A stretch of DNA of 60,413 nucleotides from Candidatus Bipolaricaulota bacterium (GCA_938084715.1 CALKES010000011.1:1-60413), one strand, 5' to 3'. Counted from the stretch's first letter, positions 6,859 through 16,484 are shown. A program made the numbers and translations. The notes: a model not told the origin generated them from the letters alone.

Positions 6859-9300
6859 TTGGACCGGGCTCTCTGGCGCTGCGGCGCCCTGGCTGCAGCG
6901 CTCCTCGCCCTGGGAATAGGGGCCGCGGGGTGGGATAAAGCCATCCCCCCGGAACGCGCCGTCCCCACCCTGGAGGCGGAGTTCCAGCGGCTGGCGGAAG
7001 GGGCGGCCCGGGACCCCTCCTCCCTGGGGCCCCTCGCCGCTCAGGCGGGACTCCCCCTCTCCGATGGGAAGGTGACGGTCGTCGTCGAGGCCGACTCCCC
7101 CCCCGCCCTCGGCGCGGTGGGCGGCACCCTCCTCGGGTCAGCCCCGGACCTCGGCCTGTGGGAGGTCCGGGTCGGAGTGGACCGCCTCCTCGATCTCGCC
7201 GCGCTCCCCGGAGTCCGCTACGTCCGCCCCCCCCACCGCCCGGCCCCCCTCATCCAGGGCGTGGACCTCACGGGGATTGCCCCCTGGCACGCCGCGGGCC
7301 ACCGGGGCCAGGGGGTCCGGGTGGCGGTGATCGACGTCGAGTTCGGCGGCCTGGCCCAGGCGGTGGCGGAGGGCCGGCTCCGCCGCGTGGTCGCCACCCG
7401 GGACTACACGGGGGCGGGCATGGAGACCGGCGGCCGCCACGGGACGGCCTGCGCGGAGATCGTCCAGGACATGGCCCCCGAGGCGGAACTCGTCCTCATG
7501 AGGATCGATCACGAGGTCCACCTCGCCCAGGCCGTGGCCGACGCCCTCGCCCTCGGGGTCCGGGTCGTCTCCCACTCCCTGGGCTGGTTCAACACGAACT
7601 TCTACGACGGAACCGGGGTGGTGTGCGAAATCGTCCGCCGCGCGGTGGAGGGGGGGATCCTGTGGGTGCACGCCGCCGGGAACTCGGCCGACGGCGCCCA
7701 CTGGGAGGGGGAATGGCGAGATCAGGACGGGGATGGACTCCTCGACTTCGCCCCCGGGGTGAACGCCAACGCCTTCCAGGCCGAGGCCGGGGTCCCAATC
7801 GGAATCTGGCTCACCTGGGACGCCTGGCCGACCACGGACCAGGACTACGACCTCTACCTCGTCAGCCTCCCGGGGGGGGTGGTCGTGGCGAGTTCGACGG
7901 GCACCCAGGCCGGGGGCCAGCCCCCCACGGAGCAGGTGTTCTACGTCCCGCCCGCGGCGGGGACGTACGGGGTCGTGATCCGGGCCCACGCGGCCCCGGC
8001 CCGGCCCCGGCTGGAACTGTTCACCACCAGCCGGGTCAAGCTGCGGTACGCGGTGGCGGAAAGCTCGATCCCCGCCCCCGGCAACGCCCCGTTTGTCCTC
8101 ACCGTGGGGGCCATCGCCGCCGCTTCCTGGACCTCCGGCCCCCAGGAACCCTACAGCTCCCAGGGGCCGACGAACCGCAGCCGCCTGAACCCGGTTTCGA
8201 TCACCAAGCCGGACCTCATGGGGCCGGATCGCGTGACCACCTGGAGCTACGGCCCCTCCGGCTTCCCCGGGACCTCAGCCTCCGCCCCCCACGTGGCCGG
8301 GGTGGCGGCGGTCCTCCTCTCGGCCCACCCCACCTGGACGGCCCGCGAGGTCCGGGAGTTCTTGGAGCAGAACGCCGTCGACATGGGCCGGCCGGGAAAG
8401 GACAACGTCTACGGCCACGGCCGGCTCTACTTGCCCCCCCTCGCCCCGCCGTCGGGGCTCCGCCACGCCTACGGCGCGGCCGGGTGGTACCTCGTCTCCG
8501 TGCCCACGGAAGGGGAACCCCTGGACCTGTTCGGGGTCCCCCTCTACGAGTGGACGGGAACGGCCTACGCCCGCCCCACCTCCCTCTCCCCCACCCGCGG
8601 GTACTGGGCCCGCCTCCCCCAGGGGAAGGCCGTGGTCGCCCAAGGCGTGGTCCCGGCCTCGGATCAGCGCGTCCCCCTCGATCGGGCGGGCTGGCACCTC
8701 GTGGGCGCGCCCTGGCCGGTCGCCAAGACTGCCCTCGAGGTCGTCCGGGAGGGGCAGGTGAAGTCGTGGGCGGACGCGGTGGCCGCGGGATGGGTCCGGG
8801 ACACCCTCTGGGGCTACCGGGCCGAGGACGGAGCCTACCGCCGGGCCACCACCTTGGAGCCCTGGTACGGTTACTGGCTCTACGCCTTGGTCGGCGGGCT
8901 CACCCTGAGGGTCCGGGCGGGAAGTCCCCCTCCCCCGCCGCCCGAGGCCGCGGCGACGGCCCTCAGCCCAGACGAACTCCCTCCCCCTCCCCCACCGGAC
9001 GAGCCCGTCCCCGGGCTCCTCCGCGTCCGCATCGCTCCGAACCCGTGGCGGGGGAATGGGTCCATCGTCGTCCAGGCGGTGGGAACCTCAGTTCCGGCCG
9101 TGTCCGAGCTGCGGGTGGAGATCTTCGACCTCTCCGGACGCCTCGTCTGGCAAGGGGTTGCCTTGGGCTCGAGGCTTGAGTGGGACGGCACCTCCGCCGG
9201 ACGCCCCCTCGCCAACGGGGTCTACCTCGCCCGGGTCCAGGCCCGGCTTGGCGAGGCCTGGATGGGCCTAGGGCTCGAGCGGATCGCGATCTTGCGCTAG
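6859..9300 (+). CDS. Secreted subtilisin-like serine protease with C-terminal cassette
   Basis: 813 residues, TTG start directly after the previous stop codon, with GAGG 6 nt upstream inside the preceding gene. Signal-peptide-like N terminus (1-24), a propeptide-like region to about 135 ending with VRPPHRP, then an S8 domain with Asp159 (VAVIDVEFGG), His194 (GGRHGTACAE), Asn275 and Ser473 (GTSASAPHVAG). A beta-rich insert (about 310-390, DYDLYL) lies between the catalytic His and Ser. The duplicated GW/GYW module (about 536-688), Pro-rich linker and FlgD-like domain (720-813) follow. The catalytic half is clearly paralogous to the large subtilase at 35.6-40.1 kb (both have GWFNTNFYDGTG). Likely an extracellular endopeptidase. 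Confidence 0.9.
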   Translation: MDRALWRCGALAAALLALGIGAAGWDKAIPPERAVPTLEAEFQRLAEGAARDPSSLGPLAAQAGLPLSDGKVTVVVEADSPPALGAVGGTLLGSAPDLGLWEVRVGVDRLLDLAALPGVRYVRPPHRPAPLIQGVDLTGIAPWHAAGHRGQGVRVAVIDVEFGGLAQAVAEGRLRRVVATRDYTGAGMETGGRHGTACAEIVQDMAPEAELVLMRIDHEVHLAQAVADALALGVRVVSHSLGWFNTNFYDGTGVVCEIVRRAVEGGILWVHAAGNSADGAHWEGEWRDQDGDGLLDFAPGVNANAFQAEAGVPIGIWLTWDAWPTTDQDYDLYLVSLPGGVVVASSTGTQAGGQPPTEQVFYVPPAAGTYGVVIRAHAAPARPRLELFTTSRVKLRYAVAESSIPAPGNAPFVLTVGAIAAASWTSGPQEPYSSQGPTNRSRLNPVSITKPDLMGPDRVTTWSYGPSGFPGTSASAPHVAGVAAVLLSAHPTWTAREVREFLEQNAVDMGRPGKDNVYGHGRLYLPPLAPPSGLRHAYGAAGWYLVSVPTEGEPLDLFGVPLYEWTGTAYARPTSLSPTRGYWARLPQGKAVVAQGVVPASDQRVPLDRAGWHLVGAPWPVAKTALEVVREGQVKSWADAVAAGWVRDTLWGYRAEDGAYRRATTLEPWYGYWLYALVGGLTLRVRAGSPPPPPPEAAATALSPDELPPPPPPDEPVPGLLRVRIAPNPWRGNGSIVVQAVGTSVPAVSELRVEIFDLSGRLVWQGVALGSRLEWDGTSAGRPLANGVYLARVQARLGEAWMGLGLERIAILR

Positions 9301-9304
9301 GCCC

Positions 9305-9841
9305 CTACCGCTCCACCCCGGGCGGGAGAGCCCTCGGCCGGGGTTCGCTCGCCACGACGAACCCCACTGCCCAGGGGAGGTAGGGGTAGGTTACCTTCCC
9401 GTAGGGGGTGTTCCGCTGGGCCACCGCCAGCGAGCTGGAGGCGTAGAGCCCGAGGTTCCCTGTGATCCACCACTCGAGCCCCACCGTCACCGCCCCGGCG
9501 AGGTTGCTCGCGAACCCCCCAAGCGGCTTGGCCTCCACCACCGCCCCCGCGCCGAGGGCGAGGAACGGCCGGAACCCACCCACGGGGGCAAACCGGGCTC
9601 CGGCCATCACGAGCATCGCCGGCCCCTCGGCGGGGAGCAGGGGCGGGAGGTAACAAAGGGTCACCCGCCCGGAAAGCCAGGCATGGCCCTCGAGCTCGGT
9701 GAACATCTCCAAGGCGGCGATCCGGAGCTGGTCTCCGATGGCCACCGCCGCTCCGCCCCCCATCCCCAGCTTGGCCCCCGCCCACCCCGGGGCCCCCAGG
9801 GCCAGGAGCAAGGCCCCCACCACGATCATCTTCTTGGTCAT
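9305..9841 (-). CDS. Small secreted beta-barrel-like protein, function unknown
   Basis: 178 residues. ATG preceded by GAGGAGGGG; signal peptide of about 22 residues (GAPGWAGA). The mature part alternates hydrophobic and small residues with aromatics (GLEWWITGNLGLYAS, KVTYPYLPWAVGF), as in small outer-membrane barrels, but it does not end in Phe. I do not recognise a family. It is convergent with the subtilase gene (4 nt between stop codons) and divergent from the FN3 lipoprotein. Confidence 0.65.
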   Translation of the reverse strand: MTKKMIVVGALLLALGAPGWAGAKLGMGGGAAVAIGDQLRIAALEMFTELEGHAWLSGRVTLCYLPPLLPAEGPAMLVMAGARFAPVGGFRPFLALGAGAVVEAKPLGGFASNLAGAVTVGLEWWITGNLGLYASSSLAVAQRNTPYGKVTYPYLPWAVGFVVASEPRPRALPPGVER

Positions 9842-10127
9842 CAACCCCTCCTCGTTCCCCCGCACCGGCCGCCGGCGGGTGGAACCGAACCGTCTTAGCC
9901 CACCGGAGCCCTGGTCCACAACGACAACCGTCCTGTGCCCAACGCCCTTCCGCGCCCCGCCGGGGACAGCGGCGTCCTCCCCCGGTGTTCCGTGCCCGCT
10001 CCCCAAACCCCCAGCGTCCACCCCGCACTCCCCACAGGCCCTCGGTGGCACCCCGGCCACGCGCTACACTTCCCGCTGACCACAATGGGCTGAAGCAGAG
10101 TGCGCCCATGCAGCGGGGGAGGACACG

Positions 10128-11108
10128 ATGAACGCGCAGACCAAGGTCGGACGGAGAAACGGGATCTACGGAGTGGTCCTCCTGGGCACGGCCCTTGCCC
10201 TGGGGGGGTGCACCCTCCTCACGGGGGGCATGGCACCCTCGGTCCCGGGGGAGCTCACCGTGACCGTGGGGGAGTTCGCGGACCGGGTCCGGGTGGTGTG
10301 GGGGCCCGTCGCAGAGGCCACCGGGTACGAGGTCTGGCGGTCCACCTCGGCCACGGGGGCCTACCAGCTCGTGGCCACCACGGGCCACTGCGCCTACGAC
10401 GACACGGGCGTGATTCCCGAAACCACGTACTGGTACAAGGTCCGGGCCTGCAACCGCGCCGGGTGCAGCCAGTTCACCCCGCCGCAGTCCGGCAAGGCCG
10501 CCTCAGGCCAGGTGCCCGCCGTGCCCACGGGGCTGACCGCCTCCCAGGGCACGTTCACCGACCGCGTCCGGATCACGTGGCAGGCGTCCCCCCGGGCCAC
10601 CGAGTACGCCCTCTACCGGGGGCTCAGCCAGACGGGATCGTTCACCCTTCTGACGACCGTTCAGGGGACCTCCTACGACGACCTCGAGGTGGTCCTCGGC
10701 ACGCCGTATTGGTACCGGGTTCGGGCGTGCGGGGCCGGCGGGTGCAGCGTCCTCTCGGACCCCGTCTCCGGCTTTGCCACGAGCCAGGTTCCCCCGGCTC
10801 CCCAGGAGCTGACCGCAAGCGACGGGACGGAAAACGGGAAGGTCGTGGTCACCTGGCAGGCCGTCTCCGGAGCAGTCAATTACCTCGTCTACCGCGCGCT
10901 GAGCGCCGATGGCACGCCGGCCCTCCTGGCCACGGTGGAAGAGACGACGTACGAGGACACGGCCGTGACCGTGGGAACCACGTACTGGTACTGGGTCCGG
11001 GCCTGCAACGCCTCCGGCTGCGGTCCGTTGGCTGGCCCTGAATCCGGGACGCCCGGCGGAAATGGCGAGGAGCCTCCTCCACCTCCTCCAGGGTCCACCT
11101 CCCTCTAG
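10128..11108 (+). CDS. Lipoprotein with three fibronectin type III repeats
   Basis: 326 residues behind a GGGGGAGGA ribosome binding site. The N terminus has a charged segment, a hydrophobic stretch and a lipobox (LGGC, Cys28), so it should be processed by signal peptidase II. Three FN3-like repeats of about 93 residues follow, each with a W near the start of the B strand, a Y-x-VWRS/Y-x-LYRG/Y-x-VYRA strand and a TYWYKVRACN-like end with paired Cys. The tail is Pro-rich (EEPPPPPPG). The repeats are similar enough to suggest recent internal duplication. Probably an envelope-tethered binding or spacer protein; ligand unknown. Confidence 0.8.
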   Translation: MNAQTKVGRRNGIYGVVLLGTALALGGCTLLTGGMAPSVPGELTVTVGEFADRVRVVWGPVAEATGYEVWRSTSATGAYQLVATTGHCAYDDTGVIPETTYWYKVRACNRAGCSQFTPPQSGKAASGQVPAVPTGLTASQGTFTDRVRITWQASPRATEYALYRGLSQTGSFTLLTTVQGTSYDDLEVVLGTPYWYRVRACGAGGCSVLSDPVSGFATSQVPPAPQELTASDGTENGKVVVTWQAVSGAVNYLVYRALSADGTPALLATVEETTYEDTAVTVGTTYWYWVRACNASGCGPLAGPESGTPGGNGEEPPPPPPGSTSL

Positions 11109-11123
11109 AGCCTCTCTCGCCTT

Positions 11124-11163
11124 GGCCAGCACCGTCTCCGCAAGGGGACGGTGCTGGCCTTTT
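11124..11163 (+). terminator. Rho-independent terminator after the FN3 lipoprotein
   Basis: A 13-bp perfect stem (GGCCAGCACCGTC and complement) with a 10-nt loop is followed by TTTT, 15 nt after the stop codon. Confidence 0.85.
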
Positions 11164-11274
11164 CTCCCTCTTCCCTTGCGGAGCAGGTTGGGGAGAGGGA
11201 GCCCCTCTCCCCTCCCGTCGAGGGAGGGGGCAAGGAAACTCCCCATCGGGAAAGGGGCCGGGGGTGGATCCCGG

Positions 11275-11670
11275 TTAGGGCAAGCGTTCCATGGGGAGTT
11301 CCCCCGCTAGAGCGTCGAAGTGCCGGTCTCGATGGACAAGGGTTGCACCCCGCACCGCCGCAAACGCCGCCACCAGGGCGTCGGCCAAGGGAAGCCGGTG
11401 GGCAGCCTTGAACTTCGCTGCCCCGAGGACCACGGCCTCGTCGGCCTCCCACAAGATCCAAGCCGGGAGGGCCTTGAGAAGCGCATGTCGGCGCTTGGCC
11501 TCGGCCACCGATGCCGTCCCCAGGGTGAGGTTGTAGGCCTCCACCAGCACCACAAAGGGGAGGAGGACTTCTTCGCTCCGGAGGATCTCCTCGACCCGCC
11601 CCGCCCCGGGCTCGTCCCCGTGGAGGATCAGCACCGCCGAGGTGTCAAGAAGGTAGAGCCCCTTCCGCAC
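11275..11670 (-). CDS. PIN-domain toxin (VapC-type ribonuclease)
   Basis: 131 residues. The first acidic residue is in YLLDTSAV (Asp9) and the later ones in PLADALVAAFA and HRDRHFDAL, the usual PIN metal-binding pattern. GTG at 11670 is chosen because GGAGGAGG ends 6 nt upstream; an in-frame ATG two codons earlier touches the ribosome binding site. It overlaps the end of the antitoxin gene by 26 nt, so the two are translationally coupled. VapC toxins are Mg-dependent RNases, often cutting tRNA or rRNA; the target here is unknown. Confidence 0.85.
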   Translation of the reverse strand: MRKGLYLLDTSAVLILHGDEPGAGRVEEILRSEEVLLPFVVLVEAYNLTLGTASVAEAKRRHALLKALPAWILWEADEAVVLGAAKFKAAHRLPLADALVAAFAAVRGATLVHRDRHFDALAGELPMERLP

Positions 11671-11887
11671 GCACATCCTCCTCCCGAGACGCGAGAAGCC
11701 GGCCCAGCAGGCCTTCCCCCCGGGCACACCCCCGGAGGGCGCGGATCGGGTCCGCTGGAATGGGGATCACCCGAATCTCCCCACCGTCGTCCACCCACTC
11801 CAACATGTCCCCCTCTCCGATCCCGTACCGCCGACGGATCTCGGCGGGGACCGAGGTCTGGGCTCGCTTCGTCACCTTCGTCCGCAT
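11645..11887 (-). CDS. AbrB/MazE-type antitoxin of the PIN toxin
   Basis: 80 residues with a swapped-hairpin AbrB fold signature near the N terminus (KVTKRAQTSVPAEIRRRYGI, then GDMLEWVDDGG). The C-terminal half would bind and block the PIN toxin. ATG at 11887 has GGGAGGGG upstream. Such antitoxins bind their own promoter; a 10-nt direct repeat lies just upstream (separate entry). Confidence 0.85.
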   Translation of the reverse strand: MRTKVTKRAQTSVPAEIRRRYGIGEGDMLEWVDDGGEIRVIPIPADPIRALRGCARGEGLLGRLLASREEDVRAEGALPS

Positions 11888-11904
11888 CCGCACCCCTCCC
11901 GAGG

Positions 11905-11934
11905 GGTCTACAAGCCGTAGAAGTGGTTTACAAG
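11905..11934 (-). promoter_or_regulatory. Candidate autoregulatory operator of the PIN/AbrB pair
   Basis: Read on the minus strand, CTTGTAAACC and CTTGTAGACC are 10-nt direct repeats (one mismatch) spaced by 10 nt, so their centres are about two helical turns apart. They lie 18 nt upstream of the antitoxin ATG, in an unusually AT-rich patch for this window. An adjacent CCCCTC/GAGGGG hairpin (11893-11906) covers the ribosome binding site. Confidence 0.5.
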
Positions 11935-12001
11935 GCAAAACTGCCTACGACATGTCGCCCTCCCTTCGTAGGGGGAAGGACAGGGCTAGGGTGAGGGGGT
12001 C

Positions 12002-13108
12002 CTACCCCTGGGGGGGCTCGGGGGGCGGAAGGGTCTCCAGAAGCTCCTCCACAAGCCGCTTCTGGAGCCGCGAAAGCTTCTTCGGAACCTCGACCTTGAG
12101 TCTCACTTTCAGGTCCCCCCGCCGCCGGCCCCGGGGCATCCCCTCCCCAGGCACCGCGAGCACGGCCTCGGGATCCGTCCCAGGGGGGATCTTGAGCTCG
12201 GCCTCCCCCCGCAGGGTCGGCACCCTCACCGTCGCCCCCAGCACAAGCTGCCCCCAGTGGACGGGGAGCTCAAGCTCCAGGTCCTCCCCTTTGCGCCGGA
12301 ACAGGGGGTGGGGCTGGACCTCCACGGTCACGTAGAGGTCCCCGGGCGGCCCCCCGGCGGCCCCGGCGTTCCCGCCCCCGGGGATCCGCAGCCGGGCCCC
12401 CTCCTCGACCCCGGGGGGGACCTCGATCGCGATCTCCCCCTTCTCCCGCACCCGCCCCTCCCCCCCACAGGCCCCACACGGGGCCTCGGGGAGCTCCCCG
12501 ATCCCCCCGCACTCGGGGCACGTCCGGACGTTCACAAACGTCCCAAACACCGACGCCTGCCGGTACTCGATCCGGCCGTGGCCCCGGCACGTCGGGCACA
12601 CCCGGAGGCCCGTCCCGGGGGAGAGCCCGGACCCCCCGCACCGCCCGCAGGGGACGTACCGCGACGCCGTCGCCCGGAGCTTGGCCCCAAAGGCGGCGTC
12701 CTCGAGGGTGATCCGAACCCGGTACTCGAGGTCCTCCCCCCGCCGGGCCCGCCCGGCCCGCTCCCTCGTCCGCACCCCCTCGCCGAAGAACATGCTCCAC
12801 AGGTCCTCAAACGGCCGGCCGAAGAACTCGCCAAACGCCTCCCGCGTCCGCTGGAAGTCCCCGGGCCCGAAGTCGAACCCCTGTTCGGGCCCCACGTGGC
12901 CGTACCGGTCGTACTGGGCCCGCTTCTGGGGGTCGGACAGGACCTCGTAGGCCTCGGCGATCTTCCGGAACTTCCGCTCGGCCTCCCTCTTGTCCCCCTT
13001 GTACGCGTCGGGGTGGTACTCCTTGGCGAGCCTCCGGAACGCCCGCTTGATCTCCTCCGGGGAGGCGGTCCGGTCCACCCCGAGGACGCTGTAGTAGTCC
13101 TGGGCCAC
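12002..13108 (-). CDS. dnaJ: Chaperone DnaJ (Hsp40)
   Basis: 368 residues. The J domain holds the HPD motif ([10 protein letters not shown]) that stimulates DnaK ATPase. A Gly/Phe-poor linker leads to a zinc-finger region with four CxxCxGxG motifs ([32 protein letters not shown]), then two substrate-binding domains. It starts with GTG that shares one base with the dnaK stop (TAGTG), so translation is coupled. Last gene of the hrcA-grpE-dnaK-dnaJ operon. Confidence 0.97.
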   Translation of the reverse strand: MAQDYYSVLGVDRTASPEEIKRAFRRLAKEYHPDAYKGDKREAERKFRKIAEAYEVLSDPQKRAQYDRYGHVGPEQGFDFGPGDFQRTREAFGEFFGRPFEDLWSMFFGEGVRTRERAGRARRGEDLEYRVRITLEDAAFGAKLRATASRYVPCGRCGGSGLSPGTGLRVCPTCRGHGRIEYRQASVFGTFVNVRTCPECGGIGELPEAPCGACGGEGRVREKGEIAIEVPPGVEEGARLRIPGGGNAGAAGGPPGDLYVTVEVQPHPLFRRKGEDLELELPVHWGQLVLGATVRVPTLRGEAELKIPPGTDPEAVLAVPGEGMPRGRRRGDLKVRLKVEVPKKLSRLQKRLVEELLETLPPPEPPQG

Positions 13109-14928
13109 TACTTCCCCTCCTTATCGTAGGGGATGTACTCGCCCTTGCCCGGGCCCGCCTGGCCCGACCCCGCTCCCTGGTACGCCGCCGCGGCGACCTC
13201 CCCGGCCAGGCGCTTGAGCTCCTCCATCCCGACCCGGAGGGAGGTGGCATCGGCCTTCCGCTCGAGCTTCTCCCGCAAGGAGCGGATCGCCCCCTCCACC
13301 GCCGCCCGCTTGTCGGCGGAGACCTTGTCCCCAAGCTCCCCGAGGCTCTTCTCGACAGCGTGGATCAGGGCGTCGGCCGCGTTCCGGGCCTCGGCCTCCT
13401 CGAGCCTCCTCCGGTCCTCCTCGGCGTGCTCCTCGGCGTCCCGCCGCATCCGCTCGATCTCGGCCTCGGTCAGGCGCGAGGTCTCCTTGATCTCGATCGA
13501 GGCCGACTTCCCCGTGGCCTTGTCCTTGGCGGTGACGTTGAGGATCCCGTCGGCGTCAATTGCGAACGTGACGTCGATCTGGGGCACCCCCCGCGGCGCC
13601 GGGGGGATCCCGGTGAGCTGGAACCGGCCCAGGCTCTTGTTGTCGGCGGCCATCTTCCGCTCCCCCTGGACGATGTGGATCTCCACCGTCGTCTGGAAGT
13701 CCTCGGCGGTGGTGAACGTCTTCGTCTTCTCCACGGGGATCGTCGTGTTCCGCTCGATGATCGGGGTCGCCACCCCGCCCAGGGTCTCGATGGAAAGCGT
13801 CAGCGGCGTCACGTCGAGGAGGACGAGGGACTTCATCTCCCCGGCCAGCACCGCGGCCTGGATCGCCGCCCCGAGGGCCACCACCTCGTCGGGGTTGATG
13901 TCCTTGTTCACCTTGGCCCGCCCGAACTTCCCGGCCACGAGCTCCTGGACCCTGGGGATCCGGGTCGAGCCCCCGACGAGAACCACCTGGTCGATCTCCT
14001 CGGGGGTGAGCTTCGCGGCCTGGAGGGCTTGGTCCACGATCCGCATCGTCCGCTCCAGGTAGTCGCCGATCATCGCCTCGAACTTGGCCCGGGTGAGGGT
14101 CCGCTCGAGGTGCTTGGGCCCCCTGGAATCGGCGGCAAGGTACGGAAGGGAGATCCGGGCCTCCATCCGGCTCGAGAGCTCCTTTTTGGCCGCCTCGGCC
14201 GCGTCCCGGAGCCGCTGCATCGCCTGGGGATCGCCCCGGACGTCGATCCCCGTCTCGGCCTGGAACTCCGAGGCGAGCCAGTCCATGACCCTCCGGTCGA
14301 AGTCGTCGCCCCCAAGCTGGGTGTCCCCGTCGCTGGCGATGACCTCGAACACCCCTTCCCCGATGTCGAGGATCGAGACGTCGAACGTCCCGCCCCCGAG
14401 GTCGTAGACGAGGATCTTCCCCTCCCGGTTCTTATCCAGGCCGTAGGCGAGGGCGGCCGCGGTGGGCTCGTTGATGATCCGGAGGACCTCCAGGCCTGCG
14501 ATCTTCCCGGCGTCTTTGGTCGCCTGGCGCTGGAGGTTGTTGAAGTAGGCGGGGACGGTGATCACGGCTTTCCCGATCTTCGTCCCGAGGAGCTCCTCGG
14601 CGTCGCGCCGGATCTTCTGGAGGATGAACGCCGAGATCTGCTCTGGGGTGTAGGTCTCCTCCCGGCCGTTCACCTTGACCCGGAACCGCCAATCCGTCCC
14701 CATCTTCCGCTTCACGGACAGGACGGTCCGGGTGGGGTTGAGGATCGCCTGCCGGCGGGCGAGCTGCCCCACGAGGACCTCCCCGGCCTCGGTGAACGCC
14801 ACCGCCGACGGGGTGATCCGCTCCCCTTCCGCGTTCAACAGCACCTCGGGCCGGCCCCCACGGACGAGCGCCCCGCAGGAGAACGTCGTCCCGAGGTCGA
14901 TTCCAATGATCTTCTCCTTGTCGGTCAC
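13108..14928 (-). CDS. dnaK: Chaperone DnaK (Hsp70)
   Basis: 606 residues. The N-terminal ATPase domain starts with [12 protein letters not shown] and contains [17 protein letters not shown] and [12 protein letters not shown]. The substrate-binding domain includes [16 protein letters not shown], followed by a helical lid and the tail PYDKEGK. GTG start overlaps the grpE stop by four bases (GTGA). Cytosolic folding chaperone cycling with DnaJ and GrpE. Confidence 0.98.
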   Translation of the reverse strand: MTDKEKIIGIDLGTTFSCGALVRGGRPEVLLNAEGERITPSAVAFTEAGEVLVGQLARRQAILNPTRTVLSVKRKMGTDWRFRVKVNGREETYTPEQISAFILQKIRRDAEELLGTKIGKAVITVPAYFNNLQRQATKDAGKIAGLEVLRIINEPTAAALAYGLDKNREGKILVYDLGGGTFDVSILDIGEGVFEVIASDGDTQLGGDDFDRRVMDWLASEFQAETGIDVRGDPQAMQRLRDAAEAAKKELSSRMEARISLPYLAADSRGPKHLERTLTRAKFEAMIGDYLERTMRIVDQALQAAKLTPEEIDQVVLVGGSTRIPRVQELVAGKFGRAKVNKDINPDEVVALGAAIQAAVLAGEMKSLVLLDVTPLTLSIETLGGVATPIIERNTTIPVEKTKTFTTAEDFQTTVEIHIVQGERKMAADNKSLGRFQLTGIPPAPRGVPQIDVTFAIDADGILNVTAKDKATGKSASIEIKETSRLTEAEIERMRRDAEEHAEEDRRRLEEAEARNAADALIHAVEKSLGELGDKVSADKRAAVEGAIRSLREKLERKADATSLRVGMEELKRLAGEVAAAAYQGAGSGQAGPGKGEYIPYDKEGK

Positions 14929-15410
14929 GAGACACCACCTCCTGGGCGTCCCAAGCTCACCTTCACCTTGGCCGGGCGGAGGACGCGCCCGTTGCGGACG
15001 AACCCCCGCTCGTACTCGGCCAGGATCGTGTTCTTCTCACAGTCCGCTTCCTCCCCCCACAGGGCCTCGTGGTAGAGGGGGTCGAAGCTCTTCCCCAGGG
15101 ACTCGTAGGCCTGGCACCCCAGGCGCGCCAGGGACTCCTCCACCAGGCCCTGGAGGCGGAGGAGGCTCTCCCGGAGGGGATCCCCCTCCCCGTGGGCCTC
15201 CAGGGCCCTCCCGAGGGCGTCGTAGACCGGCAGCAGGGCCAGGGCCGCCTCGTCGAGGGCCTTCTCCCGGAGGAGCTCCCGCTCCCGGGCGACGGCCTTT
15301 CGGTAGTTGTCGAACTCCGCGGCCAGGCGCAGGAGCTCCCGCCGGAGCTCCCCCTCCCCGGCCGAACCTTCAACCGACCTCACCGGCTCGTCGTGGCGGT
15401 CCTCGGTCAT
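14925..15410 (-). CDS. grpE: Nucleotide exchange factor GrpE
   Basis: 161 residues. An N-terminal coiled-coil ([19 protein letters not shown]) with the GrpE hallmark FDNYRK, a four-helix part, and a C-terminal beta wing ([17 protein letters not shown]). Its ATG overlaps the hrcA TGA (ATGA) and its TGA overlaps the dnaK GTG. It releases ADP from DnaK. Confidence 0.95.
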   Translation of the reverse strand: MTEDRHDEPVRSVEGSAGEGELRRELLRLAAEFDNYRKAVARERELLREKALDEAALALLPVYDALGRALEAHGEGDPLRESLLRLQGLVEESLARLGCQAYESLGKSFDPLYHEALWGEEADCEKNTILAEYERGFVRNGRVLRPAKVKVSLGRPGGGVS

Positions 15411-16426
15411 CCTTCCCTCCCCGCGGCGAGGAGCGCCCCAAGCCGCCCGGCCACGTACCGGGAGGAGGAGAACGCCCGCGCGTAGTCCATCCACAGGGGG
15501 CCCACCACCCCCACCACCCCGCTCCCCCCGAGGTAGGGCGCGGCCACCAGGGACAGGTCCCGGAGCTCGGGAATCGAGCCGTCCCCCACGTGGACGGCCA
15601 GCCCCCCTTCGAGCCGGAGGCCCCCCACGAGGTCGGAAAACGCCCGCCCGTCCTCGAGGAGGCGGAGGAGCTCCTGCCCCCGGGCGAGGGCCCACTCCGG
15701 GGACCGGTGGGCGAGCCCCACGAGGAGCTGGGGCCAGCCCTCGACGTACACCCCCCGCTCCGACCCCCCCTTGGCGAGCCCCCGGAGGACGGCCAGGGCC
15801 CCGAGCGCCGCCCGGCTGTGCCAGCCCGTGGGGACGTCCCCCGCGGGCGGGGCGTCGGCCAGGGTGTGCTCCGCAAGCCACCGGGCGAGGAACCCCTCCG
15901 CCTCCCCAAGCTCGTCCTCCGTGGGGTCGAAGTCCAGGGGGAGGAGCCGCGCCTCCACCGTCCCCAGCTCCGTCAGGGCCACGGCGAGGACCGTCCCCGG
16001 CCCGACCCGGCGGAGGACAAGGGTCCGGATCCGGAGCCGCTCCCGGGGCGGGGGGAGGACGAACCCAAGCTCCCCGGTGAGGGCGGCGAGCACCGCCGCC
16101 GTGCTCCGGTACAGGTCGGGGAGCTCCCCGAGCTCGACCTCGGGCCGCTCCACGGGCCGGACCTCGGGGCTTGCCTCGAGCTCGGCGAGATCCAGGAGCC
16201 AGTCGGCGAAGAACCGGAACCCTTTGGGGGTCGGGACCCGGCCCGAGGAGGGGTAGGGCTTGTAGAGGTACCCCTCCCGCTCCAGGGCGAGGAGCTCGGC
16301 CCGGATCGTGGCCGGGCTGAACCGGTGCCGGTAGGCGGCTCCAACCTCCCGGGACGAGACCGGCTTCCGGGTCCGGATGTACCGGTCCACGACCTCGACG
16401 AGGAGCCGCGCCCTCCTTCCCTGCAT
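15407..16426 (-). CDS. hrcA: Heat-inducible transcription repressor HrcA
   Basis: 339 residues. An N-terminal winged helix (RARLLVEVVDRYIRTRKPVS, then SPATIRAELLALEREGYLYKP) is followed by a GAF-like domain, and the C terminus keeps VGVVGPLWMDYARA, typical of HrcA. It represses its own operon by binding the CIRCE element that abuts its start codon and is normally activated for DNA binding by GroE, which is not in this window. Confidence 0.96.
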   Translation of the reverse strand: MQGRRARLLVEVVDRYIRTRKPVSSREVGAAYRHRFSPATIRAELLALEREGYLYKPYPSSGRVPTPKGFRFFADWLLDLAELEASPEVRPVERPEVELGELPDLYRSTAAVLAALTGELGFVLPPPRERLRIRTLVLRRVGPGTVLAVALTELGTVEARLLPLDFDPTEDELGEAEGFLARWLAEHTLADAPPAGDVPTGWHSRAALGALAVLRGLAKGGSERGVYVEGWPQLLVGLAHRSPEWALARGQELLRLLEDGRAFSDLVGGLRLEGGLAVHVGDGSIPELRDLSLVAAPYLGGSGVVGVVGPLWMDYARAFSSSRYVAGRLGALLAAGREG

Positions 16427-16453
16427 TTGGCACTCACCACCTTTGACTGCTAA
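16427..16453. promoter_or_regulatory. CIRCE operator
   Basis: TTGGCACTC, 9-nt spacer, GACTGCTAA, against the consensus TTAGCACTC-N9-GAGTGCTAA; two mismatches in all. It ends directly at the hrcA start codon and overlaps the ribosome binding site (GGTGGTGAG on the minus strand), so bound HrcA would block initiation of transcription or early elongation. Confidence 0.92.
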
Positions 16454-16456
16454 GTG

Positions 16457-16484
16457 ATGATAGGGGGTTTCGCCCGCGGTTCAA
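16457..16484 (-). promoter_or_regulatory. Sigma-A-type promoter of the hrcA operon
   Basis: On the minus strand TTGAAC (16484-16479), 16-nt spacer, TATCAT (16462-16457). Transcription would begin inside the CIRCE element. Confidence 0.75.

Noticed and set aside
1-9300. Type IX secretion system
   Set aside because: Only FlgD-like tails and one PorV-like protein are seen; no PorK/L/M/N, SprA or signal peptidase PorU. Recorded only as a possible sorting cassette.
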